Assembly (NCBI GenBank): GCA_937983305.1
Contig: CALKAJ010000146.1
Location: forward strand, 1-18,716
Length of the DNA: 18,716 bases
DNA from: an uncultured Ignavibacteriota bacterium
Lineage (GTDB): Bacteria; Bacteroidota; Ignavibacteria; Tepidaquicellales; Tepidaquicellaceae
Direction: 5' to 3'
The notes under the pieces are model-generated. The model saw only the letters and a list, made by a program, of their open reading frames with translations, made no database searches and had not been told where the DNA came from. This document shows, one piece after another, positions 1-8,340 of the stretch (positions within the stretch are counted from its first letter, which is position 1; every line of letters begins with the position of its first letter). The translations under genes were made by a program, and so were the position numbers.

Positions 1-48
1 CGAGATGGTGATTCGTGACTGGAGTTCAGACGTGTGCTCTTCCGATCT
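1..48. other. Illumina adapter contamination (left end)
   Basis: Positions 15-48 are the TruSeq read-2 adapter in P7 orientation, ending in GCTCTTCCGATCT. Positions 7-14 (GGTGATTC) sit where the 8-base index belongs, and CGAGAT at 1-6 is the end of the P7 primer. The 47 bases at the other end of the window are the exact reverse complement. This is library sequence, not genome. Genomic sequence starts at 49. Confidence 0.98.
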
Positions 49-49
49 A

Positions 50-1000
50 GATCTCAGGACATTTTTCGGCATCGGTCTGACATATTTAATCGGGTTTTTA
101 CTTTCCATTATCCTCAGGTACATCTACAAGAGAATTAACATAAAATCAAAGTCGTTATTATATTTAGGGTTTACAATAATAATATTATCAACAGTTTTTG
201 CACATTTATGGTATTGGTCTGATACAATTTTAACATATTATTTAATCCGTAACGATATATTAAACAATTTAACATTTTTAAGGGGCGAAGGCGCAACAGT
301 TTCAAGAATTCCAATTTTCGCAGCGTGGAGCGGATTGTATTTTATAATAAAAATCTGGTATCAGTGGAATCAGGAAAAAGAAAGAGCAAACAAAGCCGAC
401 CTTTTAGCTCACAAGGCTCAATTACAAATGTTAAGATATCAGTTAAATCCACATTTTTTATTTAATGCTTTAAACACTATCAGGGCATTAGTAGAAGAAG
501 ATAAAGAAAAAGCGAAAGAAATAATTACCCGGTTATCAGAATTTCTCAGGTATTCACTGCTCAGCAGGAATGCATTAAGGGTACCGTTAAGAGAAGAGCT
601 GGAAGCTATCCGTCATTACTTCGATATACAAAAAATCCGTTATGAAGAAAAACTTGTTGTAAATTTTTACGTAGATAAAGAAGCAGAAGATTTCCCTGTG
701 CTAAGCTTTTTGATATATCCTCTTATAGAAAATGCTGTAAAATACGGAATGAAAACAAGCAGACTGCCGGTTGAAATTGAGCTAAGAGCCTCAATATCGG
801 AAAACGAACTAACTGTGATTGTTTCCAATACCGGAGTTTGGCTGACAGATTCTGAAAAACCGGATGAGATTGATAAAGGCACCGGTACAGGAATAGAGAA
901 TGTGAAACAGAGATTGAAAAACGAGTTTGAAGGAAGGCACGAGTTTGAAATTCAGGAAAAGGAAGGAAAAGTATTCGTCAAAATTAAAATTAAAAAGTAA
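50..1000 (+). CDS. LytS-type sensor histidine kinase, 5'-truncated by adapter
   Basis: This is the C-terminal 316 residues of a membrane sensor kinase of the His_kinase (PF06580) plus HATPase_c type. It autophosphorylates and passes phosphate to the LytTR regulator immediately downstream. Hydrophobic stretches near 70-125, 154-216 and 307-363 look like the last membrane helices. A short linker leads to the phosphoacceptor motif NPHFLFN, with the His codon at 452-454. The N box LIENAVKYG lies near 718-747 and the glycine-rich lobe GTGTGIENVKQRL near 880-918. The frame stays open into the adapter at 5, giving a false start MVIRDWSSDVCSSDL; those residues are not real. The first membrane helices and true start lie off the contig. 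The stop is 5 bases before the next ATG, so the pair is an operon. The stimulus is unknown. Confidence 0.9.
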   Translation, partial: DLRTFFGIGLTYLIGFLLSIILRYIYKRINIKSKSLLYLGFTIIILSTVFAHLWYWSDTILTYYLIRNDILNNLTFLRGEGATVSRIPIFAAWSGLYFIIKIWYQWNQEKERANKADLLAHKAQLQMLRYQLNPHFLFNALNTIRALVEEDKEKAKEIITRLSEFLRYSLLSRNALRVPLREELEAIRHYFDIQKIRYEEKLVVNFYVDKEAEDFPVLSFLIYPLIENAVKYGMKTSRLPVEIELRASISENELTVIVSNTGVWLTDSEKPDEIDKGTGTGIENVKQRLKNEFEGRHEFEIQEKEGKVFVKIKIKK

Positions 1001-1005
1001 GTAAG

Positions 1006-1725
1006 ATGAAACTCAAAGCTTTAATAGTGGACGATGAAAGACTTGCCAGAAAAGAGTTGATTAACCTTCTCAGGAGATTTGACAACATCGAAATCGCAGG
1101 AGAAGCAGGCGACTCAAAGACTGCAATAGAAATGATTAAAGAAAATTCTTTTGACGTAATTTTTCTTGATATTCAAATGCCGGGAGAATCCGGTTTTGAG
1201 TTGATTGAAAAAATTGAAACAAGTGCAAAAATAATCTTTGTAACCGCCTATGATGAATTTGCTTTACGTGCATTTGATGTCAATGCTCTTGATTATTTAT
1301 TGAAACCGGTGAACCCCGTAAGACTTGAAAAAGCACTTGAGAAACTTGAAGATACGATTCGCAGAAACATTACTCCGGTAAAAAATTTAGAATACGAAGA
1401 CACAATATTTATACAGGTAGGAAGTGCGATGAAATTTTTAAAAGTAAATAAAATTGTGTGTATATTTTCTGCAGGAGATTATTCTGAAGTCAATACATCA
1501 GACGGCTTGAAAGGGTTAACATCCAAAACAATGAAAGAATGGGAAGAGCGGCTTCCGGGCAACTCGTTTTACAGAATTCACAGAACCAGCATTATTAATA
1601 TCAATTACGTAAACAATGTAGATAAATGGTTTGAAGACTCATATCAGGTAACGCTTAAAGGAATAACTAAACCGGTTGCAATAAGCAGAAGGTATGCGGC
1701 AAAACTGAGGCAGGAATTAAAGTAA
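1006..1725 (+). CDS. LytTR-family response regulator
   Basis: This 239-residue cytoplasmic regulator is the partner of the LytS-like kinase. The receiver domain (about 1-120) has the acidic pair D9-D10, the phosphoacceptor D55 in FLDIQMPG, T80 in FVTAYDE and K100 in LLKPV. The C-terminal half (about 135-239) is a LytTR DNA-binding domain, recognised from FIQVGSAMKFLKVNKI, the FYRIHRTSIININYV block and the end VAISRRYAAKLRQ. Proteins of this family bind paired direct repeats upstream of target promoters. The ATG at 1006 is used because it follows the kinase stop by 5 bases and begins exactly at the receiver beta strand MKLKALIVDDE. No Shine-Dalgarno sequence is visible. The targets cannot be told from this window. 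Confidence 0.93.
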   Translation: MKLKALIVDDERLARKELINLLRRFDNIEIAGEAGDSKTAIEMIKENSFDVIFLDIQMPGESGFELIEKIETSAKIIFVTAYDEFALRAFDVNALDYLLKPVNPVRLEKALEKLEDTIRRNITPVKNLEYEDTIFIQVGSAMKFLKVNKIVCIFSAGDYSEVNTSDGLKGLTSKTMKEWEERLPGNSFYRIHRTSIININYVNNVDKWFEDSYQVTLKGITKPVAISRRYAAKLRQELK

Positions 1726-1767
1726 GATTTATAATAATTACTAATACTACTTAAAATAAAAACTATT

Positions 1768-3279
1768 ATGATAAAAAATTTTACCATCAGCCGTAAGGCA
1801 CAGTTAATTATTTTTATGTTCTTTCTTGCGGTAACGGGAACTCTGCAGCCGCAAACAATAACAGGGGAGAATGAACTTATTAATTACCTCAATTCAAAGG
1901 ATACAGTATATGAAAACATCTGTATAGAATTCGGGAAAGAGACGTGGGATTTATATTCGGGCGAGGATGCGTCAAATATTTATACTCCTAAATCTAAAAT
2001 GGCATCTTTCCTGACAGATAAAGAATTTACGGAAAATATTGATTATTGGTACGGCAACATATCGAAGATAAGTAACGAAACAGCAAAAAGAAAAGTTATT
2101 GTTTGGCGCAGCGTCATTTATGGAACAAAAATCGAATTAGACCCTGACGTAAAAGATGTGGCAACAAATCTTCTTGAAGAGCTAAGAAACAGGGATGACA
2201 AGGACACTATAAAAAACAAACAGCTTGAAAAGCAGGTAATAGAGTTAATCAGGATTCGAAATAAAAAAGCGAGAGAACTCGGATATGAAAACTATGCATA
2301 TTATATACTTGATTATTTTGGAATCGGGCAGAAATGGTTTCAAGAATTTGCCGAAGCAATTGACAGGCACAGTGCACCTGTTTACAAAGAGCTACAGGAA
2401 AAAGTGAAAAGCGAAACAGGCTCGGTGACGCTCAAGGAAATTATGAAATATTACAAACAGCCGGAGAGTATTTTTTTCGAAGACGACAGCAACCATATAA
2501 TAATGAAAAAATCACTCTCTGATATTGGATTTGATTACGATAAGCTGCCAATCAGGTTTGTGGTAAAGCCGGCTGATTTCGGAGGCAACTGTATCGGGGT
2601 AAAGATTCCCGGAGATTTCAGAGTTGTAATGGTACCGGATATGCCTATTTCGGTATTTATGCACGAACTCGGTCATGGATTACAGGGAATATACACAAGC
2701 ACAAATACCGGCTTACTTGAAGGATACGAATGGTGCCTCGGAAATTCACCTGCGATGTTTTATGAAGGAATGGCAGAAACTATGGCAGAATTCACAAGAA
2801 CTCCCGCCTGGTTAAAGAAATACGCCGGTTATTCAGACGAAAAAATTGCCGAAACTTTCAAACAGGATAAATATGCTGCGGCATTGAGAATGAGGGTAAA
2901 CTTGCAATGGATGCTTTCAGAAATCGAGGTTTATAAAAACGAAGATAAAAATCCGGCAGAAATAACTAACGCATTATTTAAAAAGATTTATTTTACGGAC
3001 GAAAACAGAAGCAGACCTTACAATCTGCTTAACACGAGTTTTGTAGATTACCCCTGCTATATGCAGAATTACGTAATTGCGGAATTCATCCGCTGGCAGG
3101 TACACCAAACGCTAAAGGAAAAATTTGGAGAGAACTATCCTCAGAATAATCAGGTCGGAAATTTTTTAGTCGAAAATTTTTATAAATACGGTGTCTCAAA
3201 AGACTGGCGCGAAATAATAAAAGACGCAACTGGAAAAGAATTAGACGTTGACGGTTATCTGATTTCACTCGGACTTTAA
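1768..3279 (+). CDS. Exported M2-like zinc metallopeptidase (ACE/peptidyl-dipeptidase fold)
   Basis: This 503-residue protein has an N-terminal signal peptide: positively charged MIKNFTISRKAQ followed by the hydrophobic stretch LIIFMFFLAVTGTL. It is therefore probably periplasmic or outside the cell. The zinc motif is H299-E300-L-G-H303. The third ligand is likely E333 in FYEGMAET, with E337 at the position of the conserved second acid in angiotensin-converting enzyme (HExxH...EAxxD pattern). These fit the gluzincin clan, closest to peptidase family M2, whose members cut dipeptides from peptide C-termini. M2 domains are usually about 550-600 residues, so this is a compact form. Family M3 is the alternative, but the FYEGMAE block suits M2 better. 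It lies 42 bases after the response regulator and may be transcribed with it. Confidence 0.75.
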   Translation: MIKNFTISRKAQLIIFMFFLAVTGTLQPQTITGENELINYLNSKDTVYENICIEFGKETWDLYSGEDASNIYTPKSKMASFLTDKEFTENIDYWYGNISKISNETAKRKVIVWRSVIYGTKIELDPDVKDVATNLLEELRNRDDKDTIKNKQLEKQVIELIRIRNKKARELGYENYAYYILDYFGIGQKWFQEFAEAIDRHSAPVYKELQEKVKSETGSVTLKEIMKYYKQPESIFFEDDSNHIIMKKSLSDIGFDYDKLPIRFVVKPADFGGNCIGVKIPGDFRVVMVPDMPISVFMHELGHGLQGIYTSTNTGLLEGYEWCLGNSPAMFYEGMAETMAEFTRTPAWLKKYAGYSDEKIAETFKQDKYAAALRMRVNLQWMLSEIEVYKNEDKNPAEITNALFKKIYFTDENRSRPYNLLNTSFVDYPCYMQNYVIAEFIRWQVHQTLKEKFGENYPQNNQVGNFLVENFYKYGVSKDWREIIKDATGKELDVDGYLISLGL

Positions 3280-3398
3280 CCTTGCGAAAGATTGATTTCT
3301 ATACAAATTTATTCATTTTAAAATTGTACTTCTTTATGTAACTTTTTTGCAATTATTTCGAATTAAAGATATAAACTCTATCAACTAAATATACAACC

Positions 3399-4946
3399 AT
3401 GGGCTCAAAAATTTCACGAAGGAAGTTTATTGGTAACACAGCCAAAGGAGCAATTGCTCTTGCATTTATCCCATCATTTCTAAAGTATAGTTCCAACGAT
3501 GCATTAGCCGGAATTTCAAATCCCGGCTCAATCAGAGAGTATTACGAAAGATTCAACGTTTCGGAGGAAATGCTTTCAAAAGTAATCGCAGAAGCTATGT
3601 CGCGGGGCGGCGACTACTGTGACTTATTCTTTCAACATTCCATAAGCAACTACGTTATACTTGAGGATAATCAGGTAAATCGTGCATATTCCAATGTTGA
3701 TTACGGAGTAGGAATCAGGGTGCTAAGCGGTGACCAGACGGGATATTCATTTGCCGAGGATATTACATTAGAGAATATGCTCAGAGCTGCACGAACGGCT
3801 GCAAATATAGCCAATGCAAGCAAACTGATACTGCCTGTTAATATTAAAGAAAAGAAAGCAAAAAATATTTACCCGATAGAAATCCCATGGGAAAAGATTT
3901 CTATTACGGATAAAATGCCTTGGATGACAAATCTAAACGATAAAATATTTTCTCTCGACAAAAGAGTTATAAAAGTTGTAATAAGCGCAAGCGATGAATC
4001 CAATTACATACTTGCGGTAAATTCCGAAGGAAATGCAGTTTGCGATTACCAGCCGATATCCAGAATCTCTGCAACAACAACGGCAGAATCCGGAGGCGTT
4101 AAAGAATGGAACTATGCAGATGTAGCCGGAAGAAAAGGTTTTGAAATTTTTTCTGACAGCAATTTCGATTATATCGCAAACGAGGCAGTGAAAAAGACAA
4201 TGATTCTTTTCGATGCGGTCAAGCCCCAGAGCGGAGAAATGGAAATTGTACTCGCCGCAGGAGATTCGGGAATCCTGTTACACGAAGCGATAGGTCACGG
4301 AATGGAAGCAGATTTCAACAGGAAAAAGGAATCAATTTATTCTGATATGATTAATAAATATGTTGCCAAAGATTTTGTAAACATAATAGATGACGCTCTA
4401 TATCCGGACCTGCAGGGTTCAATAAATATTGATGATGAATGTAACGATTCACAGAAAACATATCTTGTCGAAAACGGGATTCTCACAAGTTATATGCACG
4501 ACAAGATAAGTGCCAAACATTACGGCTTAAACCCTACCGGTAACGGCAGAAGGCAGTCATTCAGATATGTTCCGTTGCCAAGGATGCGAAACACATATAT
4601 GACAAACGGTCCTCATAAAAAAGAAGAGATAATCGCCAGTGTAAAAAACGGAATTTACTGTGAAAGCTTCACAAATGGTCAGGTCTTGATTGGACCCGGC
4701 GATTTCACATTTTACGTAAAAAACGGATATTTAATTGAAGATGGAAAATTAACAAAACCGATAAAGGATGTAAATATTATCGGAAACGGACCTCAAATGC
4801 TGAAAGATATAACAATGGTAGGCGATGACTTTGCAATGGCAAAAGGCGGATGGAGTTGCGGCAAAGGCGGCCAGACTGTCCCGGTCTCAATGGGATTACC
4901 TACGGTGAAAGTTTCAAAAATCACTGTAGGCGGAATGAAAAAATAA
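3399..4946 (+). CDS. tldD: TldD-like metalloprotease with twin-arginine signal
   Basis: This 515-residue protein is the catalytic half of a TldD/TldE metalloprotease. In Escherichia coli the heterodimer trims unfolded peptides, for example microcin B17 precursors and the CcdA antitoxin. The HExxxH motif is H295-E-A-I-G-H300 in LLHEAIGHGME. C487 in GGWSCGKGGQ fits the conserved C-terminal cysteine that completes the metal site, and the block before it (GPGDFTFYVKNG) is typical of TldD. Unlike E. coli TldD, this one starts with a Tat signal: S6-R7-R8-K-F10-I, a hydrophobic stretch at 18-28, and a possible cleavage site A35-L-A37. It is followed 32 bases later by tldE. The 119-base gap upstream from the peptidase is AT-rich and probably holds a promoter, but none could be fixed. 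Confidence 0.9.
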   Translation: MGSKISRRKFIGNTAKGAIALAFIPSFLKYSSNDALAGISNPGSIREYYERFNVSEEMLSKVIAEAMSRGGDYCDLFFQHSISNYVILEDNQVNRAYSNVDYGVGIRVLSGDQTGYSFAEDITLENMLRAARTAANIANASKLILPVNIKEKKAKNIYPIEIPWEKISITDKMPWMTNLNDKIFSLDKRVIKVVISASDESNYILAVNSEGNAVCDYQPISRISATTTAESGGVKEWNYADVAGRKGFEIFSDSNFDYIANEAVKKTMILFDAVKPQSGEMEIVLAAGDSGILLHEAIGHGMEADFNRKKESIYSDMINKYVAKDFVNIIDDALYPDLQGSINIDDECNDSQKTYLVENGILTSYMHDKISAKHYGLNPTGNGRRQSFRYVPLPRMRNTYMTNGPHKKEEIIASVKNGIYCESFTNGQVLIGPGDFTFYVKNGYLIEDGKLTKPIKDVNIIGNGPQMLKDITMVGDDFAMAKGGWSCGKGGQTVPVSMGLPTVKVSKITVGGMKK

Positions 4947-4978
4947 TTTTATTAACCTAAAGGAATTGAAAAAAAATT

Positions 4979-6307
4979 ATGTTTAATAAAAGTTTAAAAA
5001 ACACTGCGGAATGGGCAGTAGAATATGCACTTAAATCAGGTGCAACCGAAGCGGCATCCTATCTTGCAAATGTAAAAAGTTTAAACCTCACATTGCTGAA
5101 CGAAAAAATAGAAAAGCTGCAGGAATCAAATCAAAATTCACTCTCACTCGATTTATATTGCAATAATAAATATTCATCTCACAGCACAAATGACCTCAGA
5201 GAAGACTCTCTGAAAAAATTCATTGAGGAAGCTGTTAAGATGACAAATTTTCTTGCGAAAGACGATGCAAGAATGCTGCCGGATAAAAGTTTATATCCCG
5301 GAAGAGACGCATTAAACCGGGATTTGGATTTATTCGACTCCTCTTATGAATCAATTGATTTCAAAGATAAATTTTCTTTTGCACTAAAATTATTTGAAAG
5401 TATAAAAGGCAAATCGGATAAGATTATCAATGTTACCTCTTATTATAACGACTCAATGGCAAATGCATACAAGGTTCACAGCAACGGATTCAGCGGAGAC
5501 ATAAAAAGAACAATGTTTTCTGCTTATGCATCTGTTTCGGCAAATGACCCTAACGGAGGCAAACCGTCTTCAGGAGAAGGATGTTCTGCCAGATTTATGT
5601 CTGACCTTTTGAGTCCTGAGTTAATCTCAGAATCAGCATTGAAAAGAACACTCGGAAAAATTGGGCAGAAAAAAATAGATTCCGGAATATATAAAATGCT
5701 TGTTGAAAATCGTGTTGGATGGGGTCCGACGGGAACAATAACGAGAGCATTGGGCGGCAGAACGCTTCAGCAAAAAAACTCATACCTTGAAGGAATGTTG
5801 GGCAAAAAAATTGCTTCCGAAAAACTTACTATCATTGACGACCCGTTTATTAAAAAAGGACTCGCATCAAGACTTTTCGACGGTGAAGGCATCGCCTCGC
5901 AAAGAAAAGAAATCGTAAAAGAAGGTGTACTAAATGCATATTACATTGATAACTACTACGGCAGGAAATTGAATATGTCGCCTTATTCGGGAAGTTCTTC
6001 AAATCTTTTGTATGCCGAAGGTGATAAATCTTTCGAGAAGTTGATAAAGATGATTGATAAAGGAATTTATGTAACTGACTTCATCGGAGGAAATTTCAAT
6101 ACAACATCCGGTGATTTCTCAAACGGAATTGCAGGATATTACATAGAAGGCGGCGAGATAAAATTCCCCGTAAACGAAATGAATATATCCGGAAATGCCA
6201 AAGAGCTATGGGCAAGTCTTCTTGAAGTTGGAAATGACTCATATCAATTTTCATCGAATAAAACGCCAAGCTTCCTCTTTGATAATGTAGATTTCAGCGG
6301 AAAGTAA
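4979..6307 (+). CDS. pmbA: TldE/PmbA-like non-catalytic subunit
   Basis: This 442-residue PmbA/TldE-family protein is the expected partner of the upstream TldD. It lacks HExxxH, as expected of the inactive subunit that forms the substrate cavity. Family features are the N-terminal ATEAASYLANVKSLNLTLL strand region, the central FDGEGIASQRKEIVKEG segment, and the C-terminal run FIGGNFNTTSGDFSNGIAGY with FPVNEMNISGN. Residues 1-30 (MFNKSLKNTAEWAVEY...) form an amphipathic helix with no signal peptide, in contrast to Tat-tagged TldD. The ATG at 4979 is the first after the tldD stop. A purine stretch AAAGGA lies 17-22 bases upstream, too far to be a convincing ribosome site. The stop at 6305-6307 runs into a tandem repeat block. 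Confidence 0.9.
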   Translation: MFNKSLKNTAEWAVEYALKSGATEAASYLANVKSLNLTLLNEKIEKLQESNQNSLSLDLYCNNKYSSHSTNDLREDSLKKFIEEAVKMTNFLAKDDARMLPDKSLYPGRDALNRDLDLFDSSYESIDFKDKFSFALKLFESIKGKSDKIINVTSYYNDSMANAYKVHSNGFSGDIKRTMFSAYASVSANDPNGGKPSSGEGCSARFMSDLLSPELISESALKRTLGKIGQKKIDSGIYKMLVENRVGWGPTGTITRALGGRTLQQKNSYLEGMLGKKIASEKLTIIDDPFIKKGLASRLFDGEGIASQRKEIVKEGVLNAYYIDNYYGRKLNMSPYSGSSSNLLYAEGDKSFEKLIKMIDKGIYVTDFIGGNFNTTSGDFSNGIAGYYIEGGEIKFPVNEMNISGNAKELWASLLEVGNDSYQFSSNKTPSFLFDNVDFSGK

Positions 6308-6396
6308 AGTTTGCTAAGTTCATCAAGTTTGTAAAGTTCATCAAGTTTGTAAAGTTCATCAAGTTTGTAAAGTTTATCAAGTTCAACAAGTTTATT
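6307..6396. repeat. 18-bp intergenic tandem repeat, five units
   Basis: Five head-to-tail 18-bp units fill the gap between two convergent genes. Unit 1 is 6307-6324 (AAGTTTGCTAAGTTCATC), units 2 and 3 are identical (AAGTTTGTAAAGTTCATC, 6325-6342 and 6343-6360), unit 4 (6361-6378) has one change, and unit 5 (6379-6396) is degenerate. Each unit is itself two 9-mers starting AAGTT. The array touches the last base of tldE and covers the stop codon of the convergent ATPase gene. No spacers, so not CRISPR. Confidence 0.92.
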
Positions 6397-7648
6397 GGCT
6401 GTTTTCAAACAACAACCAATGCCAGATTGGCAGAGCTTTTATAATTTTTCCGTCAGATTTAAATTCATCAAAAAGGTCATAAGTTAAAATTAAACCGTCT
6501 TTTATTTTGAATTTATTCATGGCTTCAAGTAATCCTCTGATTTCTCTTTCTTTTGTGTTAATATCGCTTAAATTATCAGTAACCTGAATCGCCTGAGTTA
6601 TTATGTTTCCGGTTTTCAATAAAAAATCACACTCGTATTTCTCTTTAAAATAAAATATGTCTGATTTTTTTCTTAATAATTCTGTCAAAACAAAGTTTTC
6701 AAGAACTTTACCCCGGTTTTCGGAGAAACTGAAAGCAACGGCATTATAAATACCCGTATCAATTACATAAACTTTCCTGTCATTTGCAATTTGCTTTTTA
6801 ATAGAATAATCAAATTTTGGGATACTGATATATAAATATGCATCTTCTAAATATCCGATATAATTTTTTACGCTCATCGGAGATTTTATATGAAGCAGCC
6901 CGCTAAGATTATTATAGCTGTAATTTGTACATATGTTCGATAATAAGTAATGAGATAATTCACGGAATGCTTTTGTATCCTTTAGTCTATGACGGACAAT
7001 AATATCTTTAATTAGTATATCCTGATATAATTGTATTAATTCGTCTTTATCTTTACTCATAACAACTTCGGGGAATCCACCATACTTTAGAAATTCGGAA
7101 AAATATTTAATTATTAAGGATGTGTCTTTTGTTGAATAAAATTTTTTAATTTCATAATTCTTAAAATCAAGGAATTCTCTGAAGGAAAAAGGATATAATA
7201 TCTCTGAAATATGTCTTCCGGTAATTGAAGAGGATAATTCCGAACTTAGTAATTTAGAATTACTTCCTGTTATGAAAACTTTTTTCCCTTCACCATACAT
7301 ACGGCTTACAAATTTTTCCCATCCATAAACGTTTTGAATTTCATCAAAGAAAAATGTTTTTAAATCAACTCCATAAATTTCATAATAGATTTCAAGAAGT
7401 GAATCAAAATCTTTGTATGAGAAATTAAGTAATCTTTCATCTTCGAAATTTAAAAAACCATATTTTTTAAAGCTTTTTGAAAATATTTTTAGTAAAGTTG
7501 ATTTCCCGCATCTTCTTACACCTGTAATAACGGATATTTTTCTTGTTTTTAAAATATTTTCATTGAATGCTCTGAGTATATACTCGGAACTTTGATTAAA
7601 ATTTTCAGCTTGGTCTGAAACAACTCGTCTAAGTTTAGTTTTATCCAT
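6392..7648 (-). CDS. AAA_14/DUF4143-family ATPase
   Basis: This 418-residue ATPase belongs to a family very common in Bacteroidota and archaea, whose job is mostly unknown. Walker A is G43-VRRCGKS-T51 and Walker B is FFFD102-E103 IQN. A sensor-1-like FITGSNS follows at about 124-130, then the family's SSSITGRH and YPFSFREFLDF blocks. The C-terminal part is the DUF4143 region. It contains NFVLTELLRKK, FYFKEKYECDFLL and AIQVTD, whose E...D...Q pattern resembles a degenerate restriction-endonuclease fold. An upstream in-frame ATG at 7699 would add 17 residues (MYYILPIYNLYQNYIIS). I prefer 7648 because homologous proteins begin near the charged MDKTKLRR stretch and the extra residues look like translated AT-rich leader. 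It is alone on its strand between + strand genes. Confidence 0.88.
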   Translation of the reverse strand: MDKTKLRRVVSDQAENFNQSSEYILRAFNENILKTRKISVITGVRRCGKSTLLKIFSKSFKKYGFLNFEDERLLNFSYKDFDSLLEIYYEIYGVDLKTFFFDEIQNVYGWEKFVSRMYGEGKKVFITGSNSKLLSSELSSSITGRHISEILYPFSFREFLDFKNYEIKKFYSTKDTSLIIKYFSEFLKYGGFPEVVMSKDKDELIQLYQDILIKDIIVRHRLKDTKAFRELSHYLLSNICTNYSYNNLSGLLHIKSPMSVKNYIGYLEDAYLYISIPKFDYSIKKQIANDRKVYVIDTGIYNAVAFSFSENRGKVLENFVLTELLRKKSDIFYFKEKYECDFLLKTGNIITQAIQVTDNLSDINTKEREIRGLLEAMNKFKIKDGLILTYDLFDEFKSDGKIIKALPIWHWLLFENSQ

Positions 7649-7818
7649 TGATATTATATAATTTTGATATAAATTATATATTGGCAATATATAATACAAG
7701 GATTAAATATATCATTTATTTGGTTAAAAAGTAAGAGCCTCGAACACTGATTTAACGGATTTCCACTAATGATTTATAATGAATTTATAGTAGTGAAATG
7801 TTATATTTAATTAAAAAA

Positions 7819-8301
7819 ATGAAAAATTTCTTATTAATCGCAGCGGTATTGGCAGTTAATGTAGTTTTTGGACAAACAAATCCGGGAAATGACACATTAA
7901 TAGCTAATCCAAATTACGACAAAACATTAGCCGAGAAATCAGGCGGAGATGTTTATGGAATGAAAGGATACTATTTCGTAATTCTGAAATCCGGCACAAA
8001 CATAACGGCAGACAAAGACTTTATTAACGAATGTTTCATAGGACATATGAATAACATACACAGATTAGTAGAAGAAGGCAAACTAATCGTAGCAGGTCCG
8101 TTGGGAAAGAACGAAAACAAATACAGGGGAATCTTTATATTAGACAAATTAAAATCAATGGACGAAGCAATAGAGATATTGCAAACCGACCCCGCAATAA
8201 AAAACGGGCTATTAGACTTCGAAATATATAACTGGTATGGCTCGGCTGCTCTTCCCGAATACTTACCCTATTCCGACAAAATCTGGAAATTGAAACCATA
8301 A
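7819..8301 (+). CDS. YciI-like protein with signal peptide
   Basis: This protein of 160 residues has a signal peptide (MKNFLLIAAVLAVNVVFG, then QTN) followed by a YCII-type ferredoxin-like domain. The domain shows GYYFVILKSG (first strand), FIGHMNNIHRLVEEGKLIVAGPLG (the helix with the family histidine, then the AGP turn) and the DPAIKNGLLDFEIYNW end. Members of this family are small dimeric proteins of uncertain function; a few are dehalogenase- or lactonase-like. Most are cytoplasmic, so export is notable. An alternative ATG at 7798 adds MLYLIKK in front and would still give a signal peptide; 7819 gives the more usual n-region. It stands alone on the + strand, with about 150 bases upstream to the divergent ATPase start. 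Confidence 0.8.
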   Translation: MKNFLLIAAVLAVNVVFGQTNPGNDTLIANPNYDKTLAEKSGGDVYGMKGYYFVILKSGTNITADKDFINECFIGHMNNIHRLVEEGKLIVAGPLGKNENKYRGIFILDKLKSMDEAIEILQTDPAIKNGLLDFEIYNWYGSAALPEYLPYSDKIWKLKP

Positions 8302-8302
8302 A

Positions 8303-8330
8303 GAAATTTCTTTAGTCTGTTTGAAATTTC
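8303..8330. terminator. Possible bidirectional terminator hairpin
   Basis: Two copies of GAAATTTC (8303-8310 and 8323-8330) pair perfectly around a 12-base loop between two convergent genes. The stem is only 8 bp and AT-rich, so it would be weak. Confidence 0.3.
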
Positions 8331-8340
8331 AATAAGTTCT

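Noticed and set aside
6307..6396. Possible CRISPR array
   Set aside because: The 18-bp units abut with no spacers, and no cas genes are near.
7649..7699. 17 extra N-terminal residues on the AAA ATPase
   Set aside because: MYYILPIYNLYQNYIIS is AT-rich leader translation and lies before the usual family start. It remains possible.
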